Source of the DNA: Chloroflexota bacterium | Lineage (GTDB): Bacteria; Chloroflexota; Dehalococcoidia; Lucifugimonadales; Lucifugimonadaceae | Assembly (NCBI GenBank): GCA_002730555.1 | Contig: PCAM01000005.1 | Location: 149,799-213,798 of the forward strand | Reading direction: 5' to 3' | DNA length: 64,000 nucleotides | Shown: one piece after another, positions 8,589-16,792 of the stretch | Layout: each line of letters begins with the position of its first letter | How positions within the stretch are numbered: position 1 is the stretch's first letter | Translations under genes and position numbers: made by a program | Notes under the pieces: generated by a model | What the model was told of the DNA's origin: nothing | The model's database searches: none | The model's input: the letters and a program-made list of their open reading frames with translations, nothing else

Positions 8589-9365
8589 ATGACACCTGTA
8601 CGTAAAGTTCTTGTTACCGGTTCGGGCGGTCTTATCGGCGGAGCGCTATTCCGCGAATTCGGTGACCGGTTTGAGTTCTCCGGCCTGGACATCGGGCCGT
8701 CCGGTAGCGGGGATGTCCCGATGACGGTTGGCGATCTTTCCGATATGGAGAGCGTGCGGCCGGTTTTCGACGGCGCGGATGCGGTGGTCCACCTGGGCGC
8801 CGATTCAAACCAGAACGCGCCGTGGTCGAGCGTCCTGCCAAACAACCTGATCTCCACCCGTAATGTGTTCGAGGCGTGCCGCGATGCCGGGGTGAAGCGC
8901 ATCGTATTCGCCAGCTCGAACCACGCCGTCGGAATGCACGAGCTGGACGATCCGTACAGCAGGATACGCGTCGGCGATTACACGGGACTGGACCCCGAAA
9001 ATATCCGACAGATAGACCACACCATCCAGATCCGACCTGACGGACAGTATGGGATCAGCAAGGCGTTTGGCGAGGCGACCGGGGCGTACTACGCCGAGAA
9101 CTTCGGGATGGAGGTGGCCTGCCTCCGCATCGGGACTGTCAATCGCGCCAACCGCCCGACAGAGGTCCGACAACTGGCGACCTGGTGCAGTCACCGCGAC
9201 GTGCTCCAGCTAATCCAGCGTTGCCTGGAGGTTGAGCCGCTCCAGTTCGACATCTTTTACGGCGTGTCTGATAACAAGTGGCGATTCTGGGACATCGACC
9301 ACGCCCGCGACGTCCTCGGCTACGCGCCGCAAGACAACGGAGAGGACTACCGGGACTCGCTCTAA
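8589..9365 (+). CDS. NAD-dependent epimerase/dehydratase, uronate-dehydrogenase-like
   Basis: Extended short-chain dehydrogenase of 258 residues. The N-terminal NAD-binding motif is LVTGSGGLIGGAL, with an Asp (GLDIG) after the second strand that favours NAD. The active-site YGISK supplies Tyr and Lys, preceded by FASSNHAVG with the catalytic Ser. The C-terminal pattern (LATWCSHRDVLQLIQRCLE, then YGVSDNKWRFWD) resembles hexuronate dehydrogenases (Udh), which oxidise galacturonate or glucuronate to aldarolactone, and the length is similar. ATG at 8589 is the only sensible start. It is a single gene followed by a repeat-containing spacer. A role in uronic-acid oxidation is inferred from similarity recalled, not proven. 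Confidence 0.85.
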   Translation: MTPVRKVLVTGSGGLIGGALFREFGDRFEFSGLDIGPSGSGDVPMTVGDLSDMESVRPVFDGADAVVHLGADSNQNAPWSSVLPNNLISTRNVFEACRDAGVKRIVFASSNHAVGMHELDDPYSRIRVGDYTGLDPENIRQIDHTIQIRPDGQYGISKAFGEATGAYYAENFGMEVACLRIGTVNRANRPTEVRQLATWCSHRDVLQLIQRCLEVEPLQFDIFYGVSDNKWRFWDIDHARDVLGYAPQDNGEDYRDSL

Positions 9366-9674
9366 CCGAGGGACGCCGCCCTGGCAACACCTTGTGAGGG
9401 TGTTGCACTTCGTTTGTGAACTCAGGGAATCCGGGGACGTCGTCATGTCAGTAAATGTGTTCGGGACAGACAATGCGCTGGCGTCTTCGGCCTGTGGCGG
9501 AACCCCTCATCCTGCACCTTCTCCCAATTGGGAGAAGGTAACGGTTCGCCCGATCAACCGATAATCAGGTTTAGAACCACCCGCTGATATGATTGCCGAT
9601 GAGGCTCCCTTTCCTGACATTAAAGTTTTGGGGGCCTTTCGTTTTGTAAGCCGAACACGGCCCGGAGCACAGAT
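9366..9674. other. Intergenic spacer with one hairpin repeat
   Basis: About 310 bases. One family B hairpin occupies 9501-9540 (ACCTTCTCCCAATTGGGAGA then AGGT). The remainder up to the tldD TTG start has no other gene and probably carries the tldDE promoter. Confidence 0.5.
9501..9540. repeat. CCCTCTCCC hairpin repeat, family B copy 4
   Basis: CCCCTCATCCTGCACCTTCT and on to CCCAATTGGGAGAAGGT. The stem ACCTTCTCCCAA/TTGGGAGAAGGT is perfect over 12 bp. Confidence 0.7.
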
Positions 9675-11039
9675 TTGACCGTTCGTGACCAGATGCAAGA
9701 CGCCCTCAAGGGGCACGGGGCGGACTTCGTCGAGATCCGCCTGGAAGAATCGGACTCCTCGCGCATCCAGTACAGGGCGCGTGAGATTGAGGAGACCGGT
9801 CGTACCTCCGGACGTGGGGGCTCCGTAAGGGCTGCCGTGAAGGGCGGCTGGGGCTTTGTCAGTTTTAACGACACCGACGATCTCGAATCCCGGGTGAAAC
9901 TGGCGGTCGAGCAAGCTCACGCCGTGGGCGACGCGAAGACGGAACTGGCTGAAACCGAGCCCTCGGTCGCCGACGTGCCGCCGGTGCTGGTGAACGACCC
10001 CGGCAACATCTCCCTGTCTGACAAGAAAGACCGGATGGATCACTACAACGATCTCATCTGGTCCACCCCGGGCATCCAGAGCTCCACCGTGATCTACGCC
10101 GACAATCGCCGCCGTGTCCACTACGTGAACAGCGAAGGCACCGCCGTCGATCAGGAGTTCGTCCACGTCATCTGCTACATCGCTGCGATCGCACGAGATG
10201 GGGGTGATGTGCAGCAGGCTGGGTTCTCTATCGGGAGCCTGGGTGATTACGGACTAACCGAGGGGTTGGACGACGAGATACGGGCCGTCGGAAAGCGCGC
10301 CGTGGATCTGCTAAAAGCCCCGGGGATCGACGGCGGCGAGCGGACGGTGATCTTGGACCCGGTGCTCGCCGGAGTGTTCGCTCATGAAGCGTTCGGACAC
10401 CTTTCGGAGGCCGACCATGTTTACGAGAGCGACCAGCTCAAAGAGATCATGGTATTGGGTCGGCAGTTTGGCCAGCCGCACCTGAATATCGTGGACGGCG
10501 GCGCCATCCCGGGGCTGCGCGGCTCCATGTCGTACGACGACGAGGGCACGCCGACCAAACGCAGCGATCTGATACGAGACGGTGTACTGGTGGGACGGCT
10601 GCACTCACGCGAGACGGCCGCAAAGATGGGCGAAAAGCCCTCCGGCAACGCTCGCGCCATCAGCTTCAACCATCCGCCGATCGTCCGTATGACCAACACC
10701 GTTATCGAGCCGGGTGACGCCTCGTTTGAAGACCTGTTTGAAGGCGTCGACGACGGTGTTTACGTCCGCAACTGGTACGGCGGCATGACCGAGATGGAGA
10801 TGTTCACCTTTTCCTCCGGAGAGGCGTACCGGATCCGAAACGGTCGGATCGAAGAGATGGTCCGACCGGTGAAATTGTCGGGCAACGTGTTCAAAACACT
10901 GCACCAGATCGACGGCATCGGTCGCGACCTCGGCATGAACCAGGGAGGCGGATGCGGCAAGGCCGGACAGAGCCCCCTACCGGTTTCCAACGGGAGTCCA
11001 CATATCCGCATCCAAAATTGCCTGGTATCGGGAGCGTAG
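9675..11039 (+). CDS. tldD: Metalloprotease TldD
   Basis: Catalytic subunit of the TldD/TldE protease, a cytoplasmic heterodimer that degrades unfolded small peptides and matures peptides such as microcin B17. The 454 residues include the zinc motif HEAFGH with first His at residue 237, embedded in VFAHEAFGHLSEAD. Also visible are the N-terminal barrel (AREIEETGRTSGRGGSVRA) and the C-terminal YVRNWYGGMTEMEMFTFS with GGGCGKAGQSPLPVSNG, as in TldD. The start is TTG at 9675 (MTVRDQMQDALKGHG); no better start is in frame. It is followed after 3 bases by tldE, so the pair is one transcript. Length and motif order are normal. Substrate is unknown, since no RiPP precursor is seen nearby. Confidence 0.95.
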   Translation: MTVRDQMQDALKGHGADFVEIRLEESDSSRIQYRAREIEETGRTSGRGGSVRAAVKGGWGFVSFNDTDDLESRVKLAVEQAHAVGDAKTELAETEPSVADVPPVLVNDPGNISLSDKKDRMDHYNDLIWSTPGIQSSTVIYADNRRRVHYVNSEGTAVDQEFVHVICYIAAIARDGGDVQQAGFSIGSLGDYGLTEGLDDEIRAVGKRAVDLLKAPGIDGGERTVILDPVLAGVFAHEAFGHLSEADHVYESDQLKEIMVLGRQFGQPHLNIVDGGAIPGLRGSMSYDDEGTPTKRSDLIRDGVLVGRLHSRETAAKMGEKPSGNARAISFNHPPIVRMTNTVIEPGDASFEDLFEGVDDGVYVRNWYGGMTEMEMFTFSSGEAYRIRNGRIEEMVRPVKLSGNVFKTLHQIDGIGRDLGMNQGGGCGKAGQSPLPVSNGSPHIRIQNCLVSGA

Positions 11040-11042
11040 CCG

Positions 11043-12350
11043 ATGGCCGATCTTTTCCAGTCAGCAAAAGACGCCGGGTTTGACCAGGCCGAGGTTTACC
11101 GAGTCTCCAGCCAGAGCCAGCCGATCCGGTTCGAGGCGAATCGACTCAAAGAGGCCACCCGTCGCGACACATCGGGCGCCGCCTTGCGGGTCATCAAAGA
11201 CGGCAAGCTTGGGTTATCCGCCACTACCGATCCCGCGATGGAAACCGATCTTCCGGCGCGCCTTGAAGAGCTAATCTCTTTTGGGGCCGAAGCTTCTTTC
11301 GAATTGCCAGGACCGTCCAACGTTCCGGAGGTAGATATCTTTGACCCGGCCGTGGAGTCGCTCGCATTCGACGCCATGGTCGAGACCGGCCAAACCCTGA
11401 TCGACGCCGTCCGTGAAGGCTGGCCGGAACTGAACTGCTCCGCCAGCGTTTCGCGTGGGGTGCACAGCCAGAACCTGGTCAACACCGCAGGATTGGACGT
11501 GGGCTTCCGGCAAACGTCCTACTCGGTCGGATTCGGTGGGGAGCTGGTTCGGGGCGACGACATGTTGTCCGTGTGGGAAGGCTTCGCGGCATCCCGCATG
11601 TTCACGGACACGGACTGGATGGTCGAATCCTTGCGTCGACAGCTTGAGTGGGCTCGCAATACCGCCTCGACCCCGACAGGCCAGGTTCCCGTCATCTTTA
11701 CACCGCGAGGCGTGTCGGCCGTCCTGCTCAGGCCGCTTCTCGGCGGTTTCAACGGCAAATCAGTAATGACCGGCAGCTCCCCGATTGGCGACAGGATCGG
11801 CGAGCGCGTGATAGATGAACGGATCTCCGTATTCGATGACCCGACGATCGACGGAGCGATCGGAAGCCGCCCGGTCGACGATGAGGGCATTCCGAGCCGG
11901 CGTATGGCGCTGATCGATCACGGCGTCGTGAGCAACTTCCTGTACGACCTTCAGACTGCCGGCCGCATGAATGCCACCAGCACCGGGGCCGCGGGGCGCG
12001 GGCTTTCGACGCTCCCGGGTCCAAGGACCAGCGTCTTGGACGTTGCGCCGGGCGAGACGCCTTACGACGATCTGTTCCTCGGCATCAAAGAGGGCATCAT
12101 GGTTGAGCGGCTTCTTGGCGCCGGCCAGGGCAACGAGATGGGCGGCGATTTTAAGGCGAACGTCTCGCTTGGATATAAGATCGAAAACGGCAAAATAGTG
12201 GGTCGGATCAAAGACACGATGATCTCCGGTAACGTTTACGACGCTCTGAGCAAGCTGGAAGCCGTATCTGACACGGCAGAATGGGTGTACGGGAGCCTGC
12301 GGGCGCCGGCGATCCGCTGTCTGGGCGTGGAAGTGGCCGCGGCCAGCTAA
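11043..12350 (+). CDS. tldE: TldE/PmbA family protein
   Basis: Non-catalytic partner of TldD, 435 residues. It has the shared N-terminal region (QAEVYRVSSQSQPIRFEANR) and the C-terminal two-stranded fold (GNEMGGDFKANVSLGYKIENG) but no HExxxH, as expected for TldE, which helps to form the closed protease cavity. It begins with ATG three bases after the tldD stop, so translation is probably coupled. The end (CLGVEVAAAS) is typical. It is followed at 50 bases by the acidic HEAT-repeat gene in the same direction, which may belong to the same operon. No lesion seen. Assignment is secure from family features and gene order. Confidence 0.93.
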   Translation: MADLFQSAKDAGFDQAEVYRVSSQSQPIRFEANRLKEATRRDTSGAALRVIKDGKLGLSATTDPAMETDLPARLEELISFGAEASFELPGPSNVPEVDIFDPAVESLAFDAMVETGQTLIDAVREGWPELNCSASVSRGVHSQNLVNTAGLDVGFRQTSYSVGFGGELVRGDDMLSVWEGFAASRMFTDTDWMVESLRRQLEWARNTASTPTGQVPVIFTPRGVSAVLLRPLLGGFNGKSVMTGSSPIGDRIGERVIDERISVFDDPTIDGAIGSRPVDDEGIPSRRMALIDHGVVSNFLYDLQTAGRMNATSTGAAGRGLSTLPGPRTSVLDVAPGETPYDDLFLGIKEGIMVERLLGAGQGNEMGGDFKANVSLGYKIENGKIVGRIKDTMISGNVYDALSKLEAVSDTAEWVYGSLRAPAIRCLGVEVAAAS

Positions 12351-12399
12351 GCGACGGCTTCCAGCAGCAGCACGGGGTGTACCACAAAGGAAAACGGAC

Positions 12400-13554
12400 T
12401 TGGGACTGCCTGACTTTTTACATAAGATTGAAGAAGAGATCGAAGAACCTGAATCGATCCCTTACTCAACCCTGTCCGAGCTATCCAGGATCGGCGCCGT
12501 CGACGCCCAGGAACTCGCGGAGTACCTAGGTTTCTGGAACCCGGAACAGGTCCGCGATCTGTACGCCCGCCTGACATCGATGATCGAGGCCGACCTCCAG
12601 ATGGAGTTCGACTCCATCTTCCTGCAGGGCCTGGAGTGGCGCGACGAAGTGGTCCGTTCACTGTCCGTGACCGGACTCGGCGAGAGTACGCACCCGTCCC
12701 TACTGCGCCACTTTGTGCGCATGCTGCGGAACGACGATTCAGAGGACGTCCGCATCGCCGCCGCTCTTGGGTTGTCTCGTATCGCGACGCTGGCGCATGA
12801 GGACAAGATTCCCGCACGCCAGACCGTGGAGCTTCAGGCCATGTTGACCGAATGCTTCAACGACGAGCTGGAGACGTCCGATGTTCGGCGTCGCGCGTTG
12901 GAGGCGCTTGCCATATTTCAGGGCGATGTGATCGAGGCTTACATCGAGATCGGATATGAAGAGGGCGAAAATGACGAGGAAGAGGACGCCAAAATGCGAC
13001 AGTCGGCCATCCACGCCATGGGCCGGAACTGCAACCCGAAGTGGACCGAGATCGTCGTGAAAGAGCTTGAAAGCGCCGACGCCGCGTGCCGGTTTGAAGC
13101 CGCCATCGCACTCGGCCAGGTTGGCACCGAGGAACACTTGCCCCACCTGCTGGAGCTTATGGACGACGAGGATATCGAGGTCCAGACAGCGGCCGTACGG
13201 GCGATAAGTTTCATCGGTGGGGCGCAGGCGCAACGCACGCTGAGAAAGCTTCTCACGAGCACCGAGCCGGCGGTTGTTGAAGCGGCGAAAGAGTCACTCC
13301 GGTACGTGGACGCCGAGGATATGTCGATGTTTGAGGAGCGGGCGCAAACCGTAGAACAGGTGATGGAAGAGGCGCAGCCCTTCCTGCCGGAGGACGAGGA
13401 GAACCTGTACCTGGACGACACGGACCTGGAGGCGCAGGGGTTCCACTCGCCCGGTGAGCGCGACACCAGCCTGGACTGGGTGGGCGAGGAAGAGGACTGG
13501 GACGACGATCCGATGACGATCACGGACGAGGATCTGGGACCGGGCGGCGGGTAG
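12400..13554 (+). CDS. HEAT-repeat protein with acidic C-terminal tail
   Basis: 384 residues from TTG at 12400. The N-terminal 90 residues are helical (ELSRIGAVDAQELAEYLGFW). From about residue 100 to 310 there are helical HEAT/PBS-lyase-like repeats: SEDVRIAAALGLSRIA, SDVRRRALEALAIFQGD, AACRFEAAIALGQVGTEEH, DIEVQTAAVRAISFIGG and AVVEAAKESLRYV. The last 70 residues are very acidic (EEEDWDDDPMTITDEDLGPG) and probably disordered. Such proteins usually act as binding scaffolds; no catalytic motif is seen. It lies 49 bases after tldE on the same strand, so co-transcription with the protease is plausible and a role as client or adaptor is a guess. The following spacer has repeats. Confidence 0.85.
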   Translation: MGLPDFLHKIEEEIEEPESIPYSTLSELSRIGAVDAQELAEYLGFWNPEQVRDLYARLTSMIEADLQMEFDSIFLQGLEWRDEVVRSLSVTGLGESTHPSLLRHFVRMLRNDDSEDVRIAAALGLSRIATLAHEDKIPARQTVELQAMLTECFNDELETSDVRRRALEALAIFQGDVIEAYIEIGYEEGENDEEEDAKMRQSAIHAMGRNCNPKWTEIVVKELESADAACRFEAAIALGQVGTEEHLPHLLELMDDEDIEVQTAAVRAISFIGGAQAQRTLRKLLTSTEPAVVEAAKESLRYVDAEDMSMFEERAQTVEQVMEEAQPFLPEDEENLYLDDTDLEAQGFHSPGERDTSLDWVGEEEDWDDDPMTITDEDLGPGGG

Positions 13555-14079
13555 CGCGCGTTGTTGGGGCGATTGGAATCGACCCCAGGGCGGATAATCA
13601 TTCGCGCCGCCGGCGTTTTTGCGTCCGTTGCCAGTGTCGTCGTCATCCTGAACTCGATTCAGGATCCGTTCGCACAACCATCACAGTTGTTTCGGCCCTC
13701 AACCTTCATCTGTCGTTCCGAAGTCGGCACGCCCAAGACGCCTCGCTTATGAGGGTTCTTCCGGGGTTCCGTGCATCTGAGTGTTCCGTTGCCGTCACAC
13801 CGCTTACATCCTCGCTGATTGCGCGATCGCGGCGAGCCTGGACGGACCCGGAGGTGGGGTACGAGCGTTTATTTGAATTACCCGGGAGATCCTTCGCGTG
13901 CCAGTTCAGGATGACAGGATTGCTGCCGCGGACGTTTTCTGGAGTCCAAGAGTCATGGGCGTGGGTGGAGCAAGCGCCGTCCTACGATGTTGTCGCACCA
14001 CCCTGCAGCCCGTTTCCTGAGGCCGACCGAGCCCACCCTGAGGTTCTCGAAGGGCGGACGTCTCAAGGAAAAACGCGCG
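13555..14079. other. Intergenic spacer with partial repeats
   Basis: About 525 bases. It contains a family A left end (13641-13666), a CCAGTTCAGGATGACA end (13886-13916), and a single CCCACCCTGAGGTTCTCGAA motif near 14034 followed by GGGCGG. No credible gene. Confidence 0.5.
13641..13666. repeat. Family A element end (partial copy)
   Basis: CGTCATCCTGAACTCGATTC followed by AGGATC: one palindromic end without the usual partner at about 130 bp. The nearest inverted end is at 13886-13916, about 245 bp away, so this is a partial or rearranged copy. Confidence 0.6.
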
Positions 14080-14619
14080 TTACTCTATCGCTACCACGCT
14101 GGTCTTCGCCGGGAGCAAGATGGGCCGGCTGTAGGGTGTTACGGATGAGCCGTTTTCTGGGGATGCGACCGGTTGTTGCACGACGAACTCGGCAAAGCTG
14201 TCCACGTTGTACGCAACGAAGGCCGAGGACAGCCGCTTCACGTGCATATCGATCTCGGCGTTCAAACCGCCATCGCCAGAGGCCAGCTCGACGCGACCCA
14301 ACAGCGGCTTCCCTGCCATCGACGCTCTGACGATCTCCTCACCGCCGCCAAGCACCGTTCCCTCGACCTCCACCAGCCGCTCGGTCACGTCGACGAACGT
14401 GCCTTTCCACAACCCATCCTCCCGGAAGCGCGGCGTATGGCTGGAGTAGGCCCGGAAGATCACGTACTCCTGATCGGAGAAGATGCCGTTGAAGTCGTAA
14501 TTACTCCGGTAGAACAGACCCCTCGGTGCGAAGGTGTCTTCCGACTTGCATGAGGCGAAGAACAGGTAGCGAGCCGACTTCCCGGAGCGGGTGTCGGTGA
14601 TCGTCGTCCGCGACTCCAC
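14080..14619 (-). CDS. Hypothetical protein, possible N-terminal frameshift
   Basis: 179 residues from GTG at 14619. Composition is protein-like: KSARYLFFASCKSEDTFAPR, then FNGIFSDQEYVIFRAYSSHT, then TFVDVTERLVEVEGTVLGGG and VELASGDGGLNAEIDMHVKR, mostly beta strand, perhaps a small barrel. No family recognised and no signal peptide. The start is suspicious: another GTG at 14651 opens VVDIRT in a shifted frame, and adding one A near 14637 would join VDIRNNAHLQVESRTTITDT into one continuous N-terminus. A one-base deletion in an A-run, either real or a sequencing error, is therefore likely. It lies downstream of nothing obvious and ends in the repeat spacer. Confidence 0.6.
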   Translation of the reverse strand: MESRTTITDTRSGKSARYLFFASCKSEDTFAPRGLFYRSNYDFNGIFSDQEYVIFRAYSSHTPRFREDGLWKGTFVDVTERLVEVEGTVLGGGEEIVRASMAGKPLLGRVELASGDGGLNAEIDMHVKRLSSAFVAYNVDSFAEFVVQQPVASPENGSSVTPYSRPILLPAKTSVVAIE

Positions 14620-14725
14620 CTGGAGGTGGGCGTTGTTCTAATATCGACCACCTTGAGATAGGAAAGTCAAGAAAGAGCGGACGCAGTCCAGTTCCTGCAT
14701 CCGGTTATTTCTTCCCTTAATTTTT

Positions 14726-15706
14726 CTAGCCTGACACGGAATCGGCAAGATCGAAGGCGTGGGCCGCCGCACCCACCAGGCTCACGTCGTCGCCTAGAAG
14801 CGATACGTACAGCGGGACGGCGTCCTTGAAGTGCGGGAGCGCCTTGTCCTCGATCAGGGCTTCCAGGTCGCTCCAGTAGGGCTGTAAAGCCCCGGTCACG
14901 GCGCCGCCCACGACGAGGTACTCCGGATCGAGCGTGTTCAGGATGTCGGCAAAACCGGTGGCCACGGCGTCGACAACGCTTTCCACGACCTCGACCGCCA
15001 GCGTATCGCCGTCCGCTGCGGCCTCGAACACGATCTGAGAGCTGATAGCTGACGTATCGCCCCCCACCATCTCCAGCATTCGGGTGCTTCGCCCATTCTC
15101 GATGGCCGTCACCGTGGCGCGTGCAATGCCCCCGCCCGATGCGATGCCCTCAAGACAGCCGTCGCACCCAACATTGCAACTTTGGCCGCCGGGCCTAACC
15201 AGCAGATGCCCCATCTCTCCGGCATGGCCATGCGCGCCGGTGACCATCTGCCCGTTGGTGATGATCCCGCCGCCGACGCCGGTGCTGAGCGTCACGTACA
15301 AGAGGTGTTGTGCGTCCTTTCCAACGCCGTAGCGCGACTCGGCAAGCGCGCCTAGCGTCGCGTCGTGGCCGATCGTCACCGGCAGATTCAGCGATGTCGC
15401 AAGACCCGGCTTCATCGTTTTGCCGTGCCAGCCGGGGAGGTTCGGTGGGTGCACATAAACCCCCGTCGTGGGATCGATCGGCCCGGCGGACGAGAGGACT
15501 ACACCGCCAACCTGTTCCCTGGGCACGCCGGAGGCCACTTTTTCAAAAAGGGCCCTCAGTCGCTCCTCGGCCGAGGGCAATCCTTTCTCGGGCTCCGTCG
15601 CACAAGAGCCCCTCGCCACCAGTGATCCGCTGCGGTCGGCAAGTGCCGCGCGCATGTTGGTGCCGCCGATATCGCTGGCGAGGACGTATTTGATTTGGCT
15701 CGGCAT
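14726..15706 (-). CDS. ROK family sugar kinase (glucokinase-like)
   Basis: Phosphorylates glucose or an amino sugar with ATP in the cytoplasm. The 326 residues start at ATG 15706 (MPSQIKYVLASDIGGTNMRA), giving the ATP phosphate-1 motif DIGGTNMRAAL. PPNLPGWHG and GHDATLGALAESRYG supply the sugar-binding part, including the catalytic Asp. STGVGGGIITNG is phosphate 2, and the ROK zinc motif is GEMGHLLVRPGGQSCNVGCDG with CLE following. The frame runs open to 16390, but the upstream 228 residues antisense the neighbouring gene and are rejected. No transcriptional-repressor HTH is present, so it is a kinase, not a NagC-type regulator. Divergent from the orphan gene at 15923. Exact sugar unknown. 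Confidence 0.92.
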   Translation of the reverse strand: MPSQIKYVLASDIGGTNMRAALADRSGSLVARGSCATEPEKGLPSAEERLRALFEKVASGVPREQVGGVVLSSAGPIDPTTGVYVHPPNLPGWHGKTMKPGLATSLNLPVTIGHDATLGALAESRYGVGKDAQHLLYVTLSTGVGGGIITNGQMVTGAHGHAGEMGHLLVRPGGQSCNVGCDGCLEGIASGGGIARATVTAIENGRSTRMLEMVGGDTSAISSQIVFEAAADGDTLAVEVVESVVDAVATGFADILNTLDPEYLVVGGAVTGALQPYWSDLEALIEDKALPHFKDAVPLYVSLLGDDVSLVGAAAHAFDLADSVSG

Positions 15707-15922
15707 GGTCGGGATTCTAACGGAGCCGGCGGTCTTCACAGACCGGGCCGCTGATATCATTGGGGCCGCAATCAGCCCGTTATTCCGGTGGAGACGGGAC
15801 TCTAGCCGCGATCCCCGTCCACAACGCACGCCACCACCCGATTCGCTCCTTCTGGATTTCGTCCTGAGTGGACATGTCGGTGAGGCAACGAAAGACGGTA
15901 AGGACATCGTTCGAGTACTCGC

Positions 15923-16549
15923 ATGGAACAACCCTTCACACACAGCATAGACCTGTCGCGCGTCACGCATCGTCGCGGGCAGTCCCCGGACCTTGAGCCT
16001 AAGCGCCAGCGGGCGTGGGACCGGATGGACGATCGGGAGCAGCGCTACGTGGTGAGTGTCTACAACAAACCGATCACGGATTGGGACCTGCCATTTGCCG
16101 AACTCGGCAGTGCGTACGAGCGAGTGCTGTACGTGCTTGTCACAACGGACAGGGCGCTCAGCGCTGACCAGATCGCGTATCTGCTCATCGCCCGTCACTA
16201 CCGCAACGCCGACATCACCTCTATCCGGAAGCAGCTCGCCATCGGGGTCCGGCAGACCCACCTCCGCTTGGTCGGCCACGACCGTTACGGATCGACCGAA
16301 GACGCCGACGAGAAGATCAGGCAGATCGAGCAACAGTGGCGTGCCAAACGCAACGCAGCACGTGTAGCGCGCGTCATCCGGGCGGCCCATGACGCCGGAA
16401 TAGACGCGCCCGATCTCTCGCTGGAGCCGGAGCCGGTGGCCGAGAAATCTTCAGATGCGCCGGATGACGCCTCCCTGGAGGAGCGATCCCCGGGGCTGAC
16501 CGGGGAGTTCGAGGGCGATGGAGAAGATTCTCATCAGGTTGACGGTTGA
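15923..16549 (+). CDS. Hypothetical protein with a probable helical/winged-helix core
   Basis: 208 residues from ATG at 15923 (MEQPFTHSIDLSRV). The central part (YERVLYVLVTTDRALSADQI, then AYLLIARHYRNADITSIRKQ, then LAIGVRQTHLRLVGHDRYG) has the length and helix pattern of a winged-helix unit. It is followed by a basic helix (RQIEQQWRAKRNAARVARVI) and an acidic tail. I do not recognise a family, so DNA binding is only a suggestion. It is divergent from the ROK kinase, with about 215 bases between, and might regulate it, but nothing in the sequence shows that. Downstream lies a beta-lactamase relic. Confidence 0.6.
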   Translation: MEQPFTHSIDLSRVTHRRGQSPDLEPKRQRAWDRMDDREQRYVVSVYNKPITDWDLPFAELGSAYERVLYVLVTTDRALSADQIAYLLIARHYRNADITSIRKQLAIGVRQTHLRLVGHDRYGSTEDADEKIRQIEQQWRAKRNAARVARVIRAAHDAGIDAPDLSLEPEPVAEKSSDAPDDASLEERSPGLTGEFEGDGEDSHQVDG

Positions 16550-16570
16550 CATCACCGGACAGCGCCCCGA

Positions 16571-16747
16571 GTAACACCGCAGGGATGGACACTGGGATCG
16601 GCGATTACCGATTACTCCGCCTTCTGCCAGATGATGGTCAACGACGGAAACCTGAACGGCACACGGATTCTCGGCCCGAAGACGGTCGATCTGATGACGC
16701 GGAGCCACCTGCCGGATGAGGTCAAGACCTTCACCGCGCACAAACGT
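16571..16747 (+). pseudogene. Beta-lactamase-family serine hydrolase fragment
   Basis: About 59 codons in one frame without a start: PQGWTLGSAITDYSAFCQMM, then VNDGNLNGTRILGPKTVDLM, then TRSHLPDEVKTF. This matches the segment of class C beta-lactamase/esterase family proteins that usually reads TAxDYxRFxQMLLNGGELDG and RxLSPKTVELMTSNHLP. The catalytic SxxK and Tyr motifs upstream, and everything after the HLP, are missing, so it is an internal fragment of a former gene. It sits immediately after the orphan gene and just before the convergent ABC-F gene. Similarity is recalled, not computed, but the match is long. Confidence 0.75.
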
Positions 16748-16792
16748 CATCGCCCAACAGGACAACCCCAGATATTCCCCTCTGCAAGGGGC

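Noticed and set aside
15707-16390. N-terminal extension of the ROK kinase frame
   Set aside because: It lies antisense to the orphan gene, and the ATP motif begins right after ATG 15706, so the extension is not coding.
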